Shown piece by piece: positions 1-7,386 of a stretch of 10,226 bases of DNA; positions within the stretch are counted from its first letter, which is position 1, and each line of letters starts with the position of its first letter. Position numbers and translations under genes: made by a program. Source of the stretch: Labilithrix luteola (GTDB taxonomy: Bacteria > Myxococcota_A > Polyangia > Polyangiales > Polyangiaceae); NCBI GenBank assembly GCA_026225435.1, contig JAMFST010000068.1:1-10226 (forward strand), in the 5' to 3' direction. Under the pieces are notes generated by a model that saw only the letters and a program-made list of their open reading frames with translations, made no database searches and was not told the DNA's origin.

Positions 1-14
1 GCTGTGGAATTGCC

Positions 15-2459
15 CTATCTGCGGTCCCTCCGCGCGAGCGCCAGACCGGCCGGCACGATGACGAGCGCGGCGACCAGACCGAGGAGCACCCCGAGGACTC
101 CGACGGCGCCAAGGTCGAACAATCCGTCGAACTTGCAGAAGAGGAGCGCGGCGAATCCGGCGGTCGTCGTCAGCGCGGTCGCCACGACGAGCGGCCCCTG
201 CTCGTGGAGGGCCCCGAGCACGACGGCGTCCCCGGTCTTCCCGTCCTTCTCGGCTTGCCGTGCGGCGTGAAGGAGGAACATCGACTCGTCGATCGTCACC
301 CCGACGAGCACCGGGAGCACCAGCGCGTCGTAGACGTGCCAGCGGACGTGCAGCGCGCGCATGAACACCGCCAGCGCGACGAGCTCGAGCGCGAGGACGA
401 GCGCCGCCAGCGCGACCAGGCGCCACTTGCCGAGGAGCGTGCGCAGCGCGAGCACCACCAGGACCAGCGCCACCAGAGCCACTTTGGGCAGATCCTTGGA
501 GAGGATCTCGCGCAGGCGGATCTCGAGCGCGGCGTAGCTGGTGAGCCCGAGCGCCGGATCCGCCGCCTCGAGCAAGGTCGCAAGATCCGGGTTGGCCGGC
601 TCCTCGGGGTGGATGAAGGTCACCGCGAGGTACGCGCCGCCGGGAGCGCCGGTGCGGGCCGGCTCGAGGTAGCGCTCGATCAGCGCTTGTGGCGCCTCGG
701 CGTCGAGCGGCGTCACCGTCTCGCTCGGGTGGGCGAAGGCGGTGATCGCGGGGGCGCAGGCCTCCGGATCGAAGCCCGCGCTGCGCAGCGCATCGGTCAG
801 CGCGGTGACGTGCGCCGGCAGGTCGAGCCGATCGCGCTCGGCGAGGCGCGCCCGCTGCGTGGCCGGCGCCGGGGCGAAGGCGGAGAGCGCGTCGACACCG
901 AGCACTCCCCCGCCCGCCTGCCGGCTCTCGGCCGCCTCGGCGACCGCATCGGCGCGCGCGGCGGCCGCGTCGCGATCGGCGCCGTGACTGAGGGCGACCA
1001 GCTCGGTCTGCCCGCCGCCGTACAGGTGATCGATCTCGTCGTACGTCGCCAGCGGGGCGATCGCTTGCGACTTGATGGCCACGGTCGACTCGCTGACCGG
1101 CGGACCGCCGCGCCAGGCGAAGAGCGCGACGATGACCACGAGCGCGAGGTACAGGAGACCGCGGACCGCGCGCGCCGCGGACGGGTTTGCCAGGAGGAGG
1201 CCGAGGATCGTCGGCACGCGCGCCGGCGGCGGGTCGCCTCGCTCCAGCAGCGCGGCGATCTCCGGCGTCATCTGCACGATGGCGACGGCGGTGAGCAGCT
1301 CCCCCGCGGCGCACAGGACGCCGAGCTGACGCATCGCCGGAAGCTCGCTGAGCGCGAGCGCCGCGAACGCCGAGGCCGCCGCCGTTGCTGCCACCAAGGT
1401 CGGTCGCGCGGTCTTCCGTCGCGCCTCGACGGCCGCCTCGCGCGGGCTCATCCCGGCACGGCGCGCGTCGAGCAGGGCGGCGTACACGTGCACGCCGGTG
1501 TCGACCCCCACGCCGACCACCACGGCACAGAAGGCCAGCGCCAGCGCGCTCGGACGCGGCCAGACGATCGCGCAGATCCCGGCCGTCCAGGCGGTGCCGG
1601 CGATGAGCGGCGGGAGCACGGCGACGAGCGCACGACCACGGCCGAAGGTGACGAAGAACATCGAGGCAGCGAGGAGGAACGAGAGCGTGCCGCTGACGGT
1701 GAGGTCGCGGCGCAGGAGCTCCTCGGTGGCGGCGGCGATGGCGTGACCGCCGGTGACCGAGAAGGTCACGTCGGAAAAGGCCGCGCGCGGCCCCTCGAGC
1801 GCGGCGTGCACCTCGTCGGTGATGCGGCGCGCGTCGGCCGAGTCGAAGGCGTTGCCGGCCGGATGAAAGACGACCAGGACCGCGCGCCCGTCGTCCGCGG
1901 TGGGCGCGCCGCCGCCGGTGGACAGGCCGATCCCCTGCCGGTACTCGCCGCTGCCGGCGCGCTCCTCGTACGGGATGGCGGCGAGGCGCAGCGGATCGCG
2001 CGCGAGCCAGCTCTCGACGTCGGAAGATCCCGGCGCGAGGAGCAGCGCCCGCGTCCCGGCGAGCCGCGCGGCCATCCCTTCCGGGGTGAGCGCTACCGCG
2101 AGACGAGCCCGCGCGCGCGGCCCGGCGTAGACCCAGGCGCGCGTCGGATCGAGCCGGTCCGTCGAGGGTTCCGCCGCCGACGCCGGGTGCGCCTCTTCCA
2201 CGCCGAGCTCCGCGGTCTTGCGCAGCGCCTCGGTCACCGCCAGCGCCGCTGCCGCCACCCGCGTCGCGTCGCTGCCGCGAACGAGCACGATGCCGGCGCC
2301 CCCGCCATGGAAGGCGCGCACGTACTCGCCGAGCGCGTCGATCGGCGCGCCGCTGGGGAACATCGCCGTGAGGTCGCCGTCCGGGCGAAGCCGAACCGCG
2401 GAGAGCACGAGGGCGGCGATGGTGATCACCAAGGTGGCGATCAGACCGCCGCGCTTCAC
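15..2459 (-). CDS. RND/MMPL-superfamily exporter, 12 TM
   Basis: This is an inner-membrane exporter of the RND/MMPL superfamily, whose members usually move lipids or other hydrophobic compounds using the proton gradient; the substrate cannot be told from sequence. The 814 residues show the family's duplicated plan. TM1 is at about 5-23, followed by a periplasmic domain at about 26-255 and TM2-6 at about 256-400. TM7 is at about 432-449, followed by a second periplasmic domain at about 452-655 and TM8-12 at about 657-808. Each half has a charged intramembrane motif: GVGVDTGVHVY with Asp320 in TM4 and GVTIDESMFLL with Asp724 in TM10. These are the expected proton-relay positions. The Tyr that often follows Asp in MmpL-type proteins is Thr or Glu here. 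The start is GTG at 2459, overlapping the upstream stop by 4 bp (GTGA), with GGAGG at 2469-2473 nine bases ahead. It is the last gene of the apparent operon in the window. HpnN-like hopanoid exporters are a possible relative, unproven. Confidence 0.9.
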   Translation of the reverse strand: MKRGGLIATLVITIAALVLSAVRLRPDGDLTAMFPSGAPIDALGEYVRAFHGGGAGIVLVRGSDATRVAAAALAVTEALRKTAELGVEEAHPASAAEPSTDRLDPTRAWVYAGPRARARLAVALTPEGMAARLAGTRALLLAPGSSDVESWLARDPLRLAAIPYEERAGSGEYRQGIGLSTGGGAPTADDGRAVLVVFHPAGNAFDSADARRITDEVHAALEGPRAAFSDVTFSVTGGHAIAAATEELLRRDLTVSGTLSFLLAASMFFVTFGRGRALVAVLPPLIAGTAWTAGICAIVWPRPSALALAFCAVVVGVGVDTGVHVYAALLDARRAGMSPREAAVEARRKTARPTLVAATAAASAFAALALSELPAMRQLGVLCAAGELLTAVAIVQMTPEIAALLERGDPPPARVPTILGLLLANPSAARAVRGLLYLALVVIVALFAWRGGPPVSESTVAIKSQAIAPLATYDEIDHLYGGGQTELVALSHGADRDAAAARADAVAEAAESRQAGGGVLGVDALSAFAPAPATQRARLAERDRLDLPAHVTALTDALRSAGFDPEACAPAITAFAHPSETVTPLDAEAPQALIERYLEPARTGAPGGAYLAVTFIHPEEPANPDLATLLEAADPALGLTSYAALEIRLREILSKDLPKVALVALVLVVLALRTLLGKWRLVALAALVLALELVALAVFMRALHVRWHVYDALVLPVLVGVTIDESMFLLHAARQAEKDGKTGDAVVLGALHEQGPLVVATALTTTAGFAALLFCKFDGLFDLGAVGVLGVLLGLVAALVIVPAGLALARRDRR

Positions 2460-3847
2460 TTGTCCTCGCCTCCGTCGGCTCCGTCCGCGGCGTCCACTGG
2501 CGGCTCGGGGCTCACGTCGGGGATGCTCACCTGCGCTTGCCCCGGCTCGGTGACGCGCACGCGCACGCGGGTGACCCGGCGCCGCGAGATGGCCGACACC
2601 GTCGCCGTCGTGTGCGGCGCGATCTCCACCTTGTCCCCCTTGCGGGGGACACGACCGAGCTCCTCGAGCACCACCGCGCCGACCATCTCGGCGGCTTGAT
2701 CGGTCTCGACACTGACGCCGAGCACGCGCAGCTCCTCCATGAGCGCGCGGGCGTCGACGTCCCAGGCGATCTTCCCGTTCTTCTCCCGCACCTCCACGAT
2801 GTGGGCCGGCTCCTCGTCGAACTCGTCGCGGATCTCGCCGACGATCTCCTCGAGCAGATCCTCCATGGTGACGATGCCGCTGGTCCCGCCGTATTCGTCG
2901 ACGACGATGGCGATGGGCGTGTGCGTGCGCTGCATCTCGCGGAGCACGTCGACCAGGTTCTGCGTCTCCGGCACGAAGACCGCGTCACGCCGCAGCGGCC
3001 ACAGATCGCTGAGCGAGTCGGCGTCGGGGCTGAGGAGGAAGTCCTTGGCGTAGATGTAGCCGGCGATCTCGTCGAGCGACTTCTCCCGCGTGAGCGGCAG
3101 GCGCGAGTACTGATGGTTCACGAGCTGCGCGCGCGCCTCCTTGCCGGTGAGGGTCACCGGGAGCGAGACGACATCGACGCGCGGCACCATCGCGGTGCGC
3201 GCCGTGCGCTGGGCGAAGGCGACGACGCGGCCGATGAGCTCTGCGCGCTCCTTCCCCAGCGTGCCGCGCGTGGCGTTGGCGGCGAGGATACCGAGCACCT
3301 CTTCTTCCGAGAGCGAGCCTTCGCTGGCGGCGTCGGCGCGCAGCCCCATCGAGCGGAGCAGGACCTTGGTCGACGCCTCGAGGATGAAGAGGAGCGGACG
3401 GAAGGTGAAGTAGATGAAGCGCAGCGGCAGGGCGACGAAGAGCGCCGTCTCCTCCGAGCGCTGGATGGCCACCAGCTTGGGGACCAGCTCCCCGAAGAGC
3501 ACGTGCCCGAACGTGAGGATGGTGAAGGCGAGCACCACCAGCACCACGTGGGACACCTCTCCCGGCTCCTGCCCGCGGACGCGCAGCCACACGTCGGTGA
3601 GCACGCGGCTGATGGCCGGCTCGCCGATCCAGCCGAGGCCGAGGCTCGCCAGGGTGATGCCGAACTGGGTGACCGAGAGGTACCGTTCGAGCTTGGAGAT
3701 GACCGTCTGGGCCACCAGCGCGCGGCGCTCCCCCCGGCGAATCCGCGCGTGCAGCTGCGTCGCCCGCACCTTCACGAGGGCGAACTCGGCTGCGACGAAG
3801 AAGCCGTTCAGCGCGATGAAGACGAGAGCGGCGAGTATCCCGAGCAC
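2456..3847 (-). CDS. HlyC/CorC (CNNM) family transporter with CBS pair
   Basis: This is an integral membrane protein of the CorC/HlyC (UPF0053, CNNM-like) family. Characterised members export or regulate Mg2+ or Co2+; many are annotated only as 'hemolysin family protein' without evidence of haemolysis. In 463 residues the family's full domain order is visible. The DUF21/CNNM membrane domain spans about 1-185, with the signature [15 protein letters not shown] at 14-28 and GLGWIGEPA at 70-78. A CBS-domain pair spans about 205-340 and ends in [18 protein letters not shown] at 315-332, the usual nucleotide-binding CBS signature. The CorC_HlyC domain follows at about 355-435, then a short acidic Pro/Asp/Gly tail. 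The start is GTG at 3847: it puts the first TM directly at the N-terminus as in homologues, although no Shine-Dalgarno is visible. It lies 49 bp after the transglycosylase and overlaps the exporter by 4 bp, so it is probably co-transcribed with both. Ion specificity cannot be read from the sequence. Confidence 0.93.
   Translation of the reverse strand: MLGILAALVFIALNGFFVAAEFALVKVRATQLHARIRRGERRALVAQTVISKLERYLSVTQFGITLASLGLGWIGEPAISRVLTDVWLRVRGQEPGEVSHVVLVVLAFTILTFGHVLFGELVPKLVAIQRSEETALFVALPLRFIYFTFRPLLFILEASTKVLLRSMGLRADAASEGSLSEEEVLGILAANATRGTLGKERAELIGRVVAFAQRTARTAMVPRVDVVSLPVTLTGKEARAQLVNHQYSRLPLTREKSLDEIAGYIYAKDFLLSPDADSLSDLWPLRRDAVFVPETQNLVDVLREMQRTHTPIAIVVDEYGGTSGIVTMEDLLEEIVGEIRDEFDEEPAHIVEVREKNGKIAWDVDARALMEELRVLGVSVETDQAAEMVGAVVLEELGRVPRKGDKVEIAPHTTATVSAISRRRVTRVRVRVTEPGQAQVSIPDVSPEPPVDAADGADGGEDK
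2463..2473 (-). promoter_or_regulatory. Ribosome binding site for the RND exporter, inside the upstream gene
   Basis: GGAGG (2469-2473), followed by GAGGA (2463-2467), lies within the last codons of the CorC-like gene, nine and three bases before the GTG at 2459. With the GTGA overlap this fixes the start and suggests that the exporter is translated by coupling to the gene before it. Confidence 0.6.
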
Positions 3848-3896
3848 TGGCGAGGGCAGTGGTTTACTGCATCTGCGCCCGGAACGGGCAACTGCG
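3848..3896 (-). other. 49-bp intergenic gap with two small hairpins
   Basis: This is the only non-overlapping gap between genes of the minus-strand cluster. It contains two short inverted repeats. One is at 3877-3889 (5-bp arms GCCCG/CGGGC, 3-nt loop). The other is at 3856-3870 (arms GCAGT/ACTGC, 5-nt loop). Neither is followed by a T-run on the minus strand, so this is not a convincing intrinsic terminator. It could be an mRNA-processing or attenuation site, or chance in GC-rich DNA. Confidence 0.3.
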
Positions 3897-6131
3897 TCAT
3901 TCGAGGGCGAGCTTGACCGGCGGCACGCCGGTATCGCCGCGGGACAGGAAGCCGTAGCGAGCCACGTTTCCCATCACCTTGATGACGTAGGTGCGCGTCT
4001 CGGCATAGGGGATGCGCTCGACGAAGGTGTCCACGTCGAGGTTCTGCCCACGCGTCTTCCAGCGGTCGACGGCCTCCTCTCCGGCGTTGTAAGCGGCGGC
4101 GGCGAGCGGGAGCTGGCCGTCGAAGCGGGCCACGAGATCGCGCAGGTAGCGCGTCCCGAGGCGCACGTTGAGCTCGGGGTCGACCAGGTGCGCCTCGTCG
4201 GCGTCGTCCGGCTTGAGCCCCTCGGCCTTGGCCAGCTTGGCCGCGGTGTCGGGGATGATCTGGAGCAGGCCGTAGGCGTTCGCCGCCGAGACGACGGTGG
4301 CGTTGAAGGCGCTCTCTTGACGCATTACGCCGTAGACGAGCGCGAGGTCGACGCCGTCGGCCGCCGCGTAGGTGCGCACGTCGGCGGAGTACGGCTCGGG
4401 GTACGCGCAGTCCCAGGCCCAGCGCGTTCGCGGTGACGGCGCCGACGCGAGCAGCGCCGCGGGCACCCCCTGCGACACCTGGAAGCGACGCTGCGCGCGA
4501 CCGAGGTGGCCGTACGCCTCGCATAGCGCCTCGGTGGGGCGAGCGGGGAGCGCAGCCACCAGCGCAGCCTCGCGGGTCTTGAGCGCCTCTTCCGCGTCGT
4601 CGTCGAAGCCGAGCAGGTGGAGCGTGTCCACCGGCGGCGGCAGCGGCGGGTTCAGCGGATCGCTCCCCTCCACGCCGAGCGCGTCGTCGATCACCGGCGG
4701 GACCGGCGCGCCGATCTGCGCCAGGCGCGCGCGCGCGACCAGCGCTGGCCAGGTGAGCGGGTGCGAGCGGGCCACGTCCGTCCACCGGGCGATGGCCTGC
4801 GTCTTCTCTCCGTCCTTGTAGGCCGCGAGCGCCGCCATGGTCGCTGCGCGCGCGCCGCCGAGCGCGTCCGCCTCGCCGTCGGAGAGCTCCTCGTACAGGC
4901 GGCGAGCGATCTTGTAGTGCCCGGCCAGCAGGTGCGACAGCGCCCGATCGGAGCGCGCCTCGCGTCCATTTCCTGATTTGTACGATTTCAGGTGCTGGTC
5001 GAAGCCACGGGCAGCGGCCTCCCAGCGACCGTGGAGCAGATCGATGCGCGCCGCGAGGAAGCTCGCCTCGGCCGCCCAGCTGGTGCCGCCGTACTTCTGC
5101 GCCACCGTGCGGTAGGCCACCTGCGCCGACTCGTCGCGATCGGCGCGCGAGAGCGAGCGCGCGGCGTGGAAGGCGTCCTCGGCGGCGTGCTCCCCGCCCG
5201 ACTGGGCGCACGACGACAGCGCGACGGCCGCCTCCAGGTAGTGCGCCCGCGATTTGTAGAGGACGTAGGCCCGCGCTCGCTGCCGCTCGAGATCGGGCAC
5301 CGCCTTTCCCGGCGCGCCCGCCACGTCGGAGAGGACGGCCAGCGCCTCGCTGTACTTTCCTGCATCGGAGAGCACCTGGGCGCGCTTCATGCGCTCCTCG
5401 GCGGTGAGCGGCGAGGCGGGGTCGAGCCGCTTCAGGGTGGCGTCGGCGCGCAGGCCGGACTCGAGATCGGGCGCATGCACCGCCAGCCAGCGAGCGTCGG
5501 CCACCATCGCCGCCACGTCACGCGTCCCCAGACGCACCCGGCGATCGCGCGCCTCGGCCTCCTGCGCGCGGGTCCGCTTGTCCGTCTGGATGACCCGATC
5601 GCAGCTGGTCATCGCGCGGGCCGAGTCGCCGGCCTTCTCGAAGGCGCGCGAGGCGGTGAGCTGCCCCAGCGCCGTCGCCTGCGCGGCGAAGAACTCCCCC
5701 GCCTTGTCGTACGGCCCCACCTCGAGCTCGGCCTCCGCGCGCCGGTGGCCGATGTCGGCGCCGAGCAAGGGGAGGCTGGTCTCCAGATCGTCGAAGGCGG
5801 TGATCGCCTCCGGGAAGCGACGGAGCGCGAGGAGCGTGCGGCCGCGCGCGTAGCGGATGTCGGTGCGGTCGTGGTCCGCCGGGCCGAGCGAATCGAGCAG
5901 GGTGAGCGCGTCGCCCCAGCGCTCGGCGCGGATGGCGTCGGCCACGGCGGCCACGGACGAGGGGGCGGCGCCATCGGTGGGGGCGAGGGCGAGGCCGGCG
6001 TCGAGCGATCCGCCTTCGCCCGGACCGGCTGGACCGACCGTCGCGTGCTGCGATCCGCAGGCGACGACGGACGCACCCGCGGCGATGGCGAGCAGACCGG
6101 TGAACGCCCGGGCGCGGTCACGCGTGGACAC
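3897..6131 (-). CDS. Lipoprotein lytic transglycosylase (Slt/GH23 type) with helical-repeat N-terminus
   Basis: This is a probable peptidoglycan lytic transglycosylase that cleaves the MurNAc-GlcNAc bond and acts in the periplasm, anchored to a membrane. With the GTG start at 6131 it has 744 residues. It begins with a lipoprotein signal: Arg-rich n-region, hydrophobic stretch, lipobox VVAC with Cys25. Gly at +2 gives no inner-membrane retention signal. Residues about 55-540 are Ala-rich helical repeats resembling TPR/Slt70 superhelix units (for example around 245-270 and 355-385). The C-terminal SLT domain, about 585-735, has MRQESAFN with putative catalytic Glu606, then YGLLQIIP, AYNAGEEAVDRW (680-691) and PYAETRTYV, all typical of GH23 soluble-type enzymes. 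The 6131 start is preferred over GTG at 6143 because GGAGG sits five bases ahead and the signal peptide then begins with a normal n-region. It overlaps the methyltransferase by 14 bp. The length is similar to or somewhat above Slt70. Confidence 0.92.
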   Translation of the reverse strand: MSTRDRARAFTGLLAIAAGASVVACGSQHATVGPAGPGEGGSLDAGLALAPTDGAAPSSVAAVADAIRAERWGDALTLLDSLGPADHDRTDIRYARGRTLLALRRFPEAITAFDDLETSLPLLGADIGHRRAEAELEVGPYDKAGEFFAAQATALGQLTASRAFEKAGDSARAMTSCDRVIQTDKRTRAQEAEARDRRVRLGTRDVAAMVADARWLAVHAPDLESGLRADATLKRLDPASPLTAEERMKRAQVLSDAGKYSEALAVLSDVAGAPGKAVPDLERQRARAYVLYKSRAHYLEAAVALSSCAQSGGEHAAEDAFHAARSLSRADRDESAQVAYRTVAQKYGGTSWAAEASFLAARIDLLHGRWEAAARGFDQHLKSYKSGNGREARSDRALSHLLAGHYKIARRLYEELSDGEADALGGARAATMAALAAYKDGEKTQAIARWTDVARSHPLTWPALVARARLAQIGAPVPPVIDDALGVEGSDPLNPPLPPPVDTLHLLGFDDDAEEALKTREAALVAALPARPTEALCEAYGHLGRAQRRFQVSQGVPAALLASAPSPRTRWAWDCAYPEPYSADVRTYAAADGVDLALVYGVMRQESAFNATVVSAANAYGLLQIIPDTAAKLAKAEGLKPDDADEAHLVDPELNVRLGTRYLRDLVARFDGQLPLAAAAYNAGEEAVDRWKTRGQNLDVDTFVERIPYAETRTYVIKVMGNVARYGFLSRGDTGVPPVKLALE

Positions 6132-7386
6132 GAAAGCCTCCACCGCCGGACCAGCCGCACGACCGGGTCACGCCGCTGTCGTCGAGGCCGTCGATCACGC
6201 GACGCAGCCGGGGCAAGGCGAGCGTGTCGAGGTGCCCGCCGCGCTCCACGCCGATCCACCGCCGCTGCATCTTCTGCGCGACCGCCGCGGTGGTCCCGCT
6301 GCCGAGGCAGGGATCGAGCACCCAGTCGCCCGGCTCCGAGGTCATCGCCAGGAGGCGCTGCATCAGCCGCTCGGGCTTCTTGTTGCGCGGAAAGACCACC
6401 CCGCCTTCGCCGGCGATCCCCTGGAAGCGGATGTCGTCCCAGACGTTGGTGAGCGGCTCCACCTGGGCGAGCTCGCCGTCGATCTCCCGCACCTTGTCGG
6501 CGAGGAAGAGCACCCGATCACCGTGGTGGAGGAAGAGACATTTGTACCCCGGCCGATCGAGCACGAAGGTGGGCTCGGGCGCGGCCCGCGAGCGATCGAT
6601 GGCGGCGCGCGCCTCGTTGCTGACCGCCTCGTAACGCGGCTGAGCGAAGCGCACCACGCGCTCCCGGTTGGCGAGGGCGAAGCGGGCGAGCTCGCCGCGA
6701 AAGACCGCGCGCCCGAGCGCCTTGGTGGCGACCACCGTGCTCGCGTGCCCGAGCGTGCGGGCGAACGTGCGGGCCAGCGGCGCATACCTCCAGCGCTTCG
6801 GCGGATCGGCCGGGTTCTCCAGCCAGGTCGAGTAGGCCGGATCCAGCCCGACGCGCGCCTTCACCTGCGGCACGGCGCGCAGCCGAGCGCGGTCGCGCGC
6901 GTACATGACGATGAAGTCGCTGACGTTCACCGGCCCGAGGTTCTGCGCCTTGTGCCCGGTGGCCGCGCTGCGCACCACGGTGATCAAGGAGACGCGATTC
7001 TTCCGGCCGAAGACCCGATCGCCCGCCTCCAGCGCCTGCCCCAGCTCGCGATCGCCGATCTGCAGGAAGAGCGCGCCATCGCTGGCCACCAGCGGGTGCG
7101 TCGCCTCGAGCAGCGCCAGCGTCCGCGCGCGCCAGGTCTCGGGATCGCAGTCGTCGTCGTACTCGGCGAAGGCGCGCCCCGTGTTGTACGGCGGATCGAC
7201 GTAGGCGCAGCGCACCTGGCCGGTGAAGCGTGGCGCGAGCGCCGCCAGCGCCACCAGGTGATCGGCGTGCACGACGAGGTTCTCGCTCGCCGGATCGCCG
7301 TACGAGCGCGCCGGATCGAAGGAGAAGCCAGGCACCTCGGACGACGCGTGAGCCGCGGCGGTGGCCGTCGAAGAAGCTCGCGTCAC
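6118..7386 (-). CDS. Type III Mod-like DNA methyltransferase (N6-adenine/N4-cytosine, beta class), solitary
   Basis: This is a site-specific DNA amino-methyltransferase using S-adenosylmethionine. With the GTG start at 7386 it has 422 residues. The catalytic motif IV DPPYNTG (64-70) precedes the SAM-binding motif I DPCLGSGTT (358-366). That order defines the beta class, to which type III Mod subunits and many orphan adenine methyltransferases belong. Further Mod-like marks are NVWDDIRFQG (314-323), PRNKKPERLMQRLL (333-346), WIGVE (377-381) and the C-terminal GWSGGGGF (411-418). DPPY suggests N6-adenine, but N4-cytosine is not excluded. The region between motifs IV and I (about 130-310) probably carries target recognition. 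At 422 residues it is shorter than classical type III Mod subunits (roughly 600). The open frame continues upstream to 7737, but that part lies over the kinase gene in another frame and is Arg/Ala-rich, so the GTG in the GTGA overlap is chosen. No Res-type helicase/nuclease is in the window. No Shine-Dalgarno is seen, so translation is probably coupled. Confidence 0.9.
   Translation of the reverse strand: MTRASSTATAAAHASSEVPGFSFDPARSYGDPASENLVVHADHLVALAALAPRFTGQVRCAYVDPPYNTGRAFAEYDDDCDPETWRARTLALLEATHPLVASDGALFLQIGDRELGQALEAGDRVFGRKNRVSLITVVRSAATGHKAQNLGPVNVSDFIVMYARDRARLRAVPQVKARVGLDPAYSTWLENPADPPKRWRYAPLARTFARTLGHASTVVATKALGRAVFRGELARFALANRERVVRFAQPRYEAVSNEARAAIDRSRAAPEPTFVLDRPGYKCLFLHHGDRVLFLADKVREIDGELAQVEPLTNVWDDIRFQGIAGEGGVVFPRNKKPERLMQRLLAMTSEPGDWVLDPCLGSGTTAAVAQKMQRRWIGVERGGHLDTLALPRLRRVIDGLDDSGVTRSCGWSGGGGFRVHA
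6137..6141 (-). promoter_or_regulatory. Ribosome binding site deciding the transglycosylase start
   Basis: GGAGG on the minus strand, separated by CTTTC (five bases) from the GTG at 6131-6129, lies in the 3' end of the methyltransferase gene. It is the clearest Shine-Dalgarno of the cluster and favours 6131 over the in-frame GTG at 6143, which this site overlaps. Confidence 0.65.

Noticed and set aside
204..2699. Long plus-strand open frame of about 830 codons opposite the RND exporter
   Set aside because: It is antisense to a well-supported exporter and the CorC-like gene. The product is dominated by Arg, Glu, Gly and His with no domain, as expected of a shadow frame in GC-rich DNA.
2537..3916. 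Plus-strand open frame opposite the CorC-like gene
   Set aside because: Shadow frame with a charged, His/Asp/Glu-rich product and no motifs; the minus strand has all CNNM/CBS/CorC signatures.
3808..5211. Second minus-strand frame within the transglycosylase gene
   Set aside because: Arg/Ala/Gly-rich product in a different frame from the catalytic-domain frame; no motif and it runs across a gene boundary.
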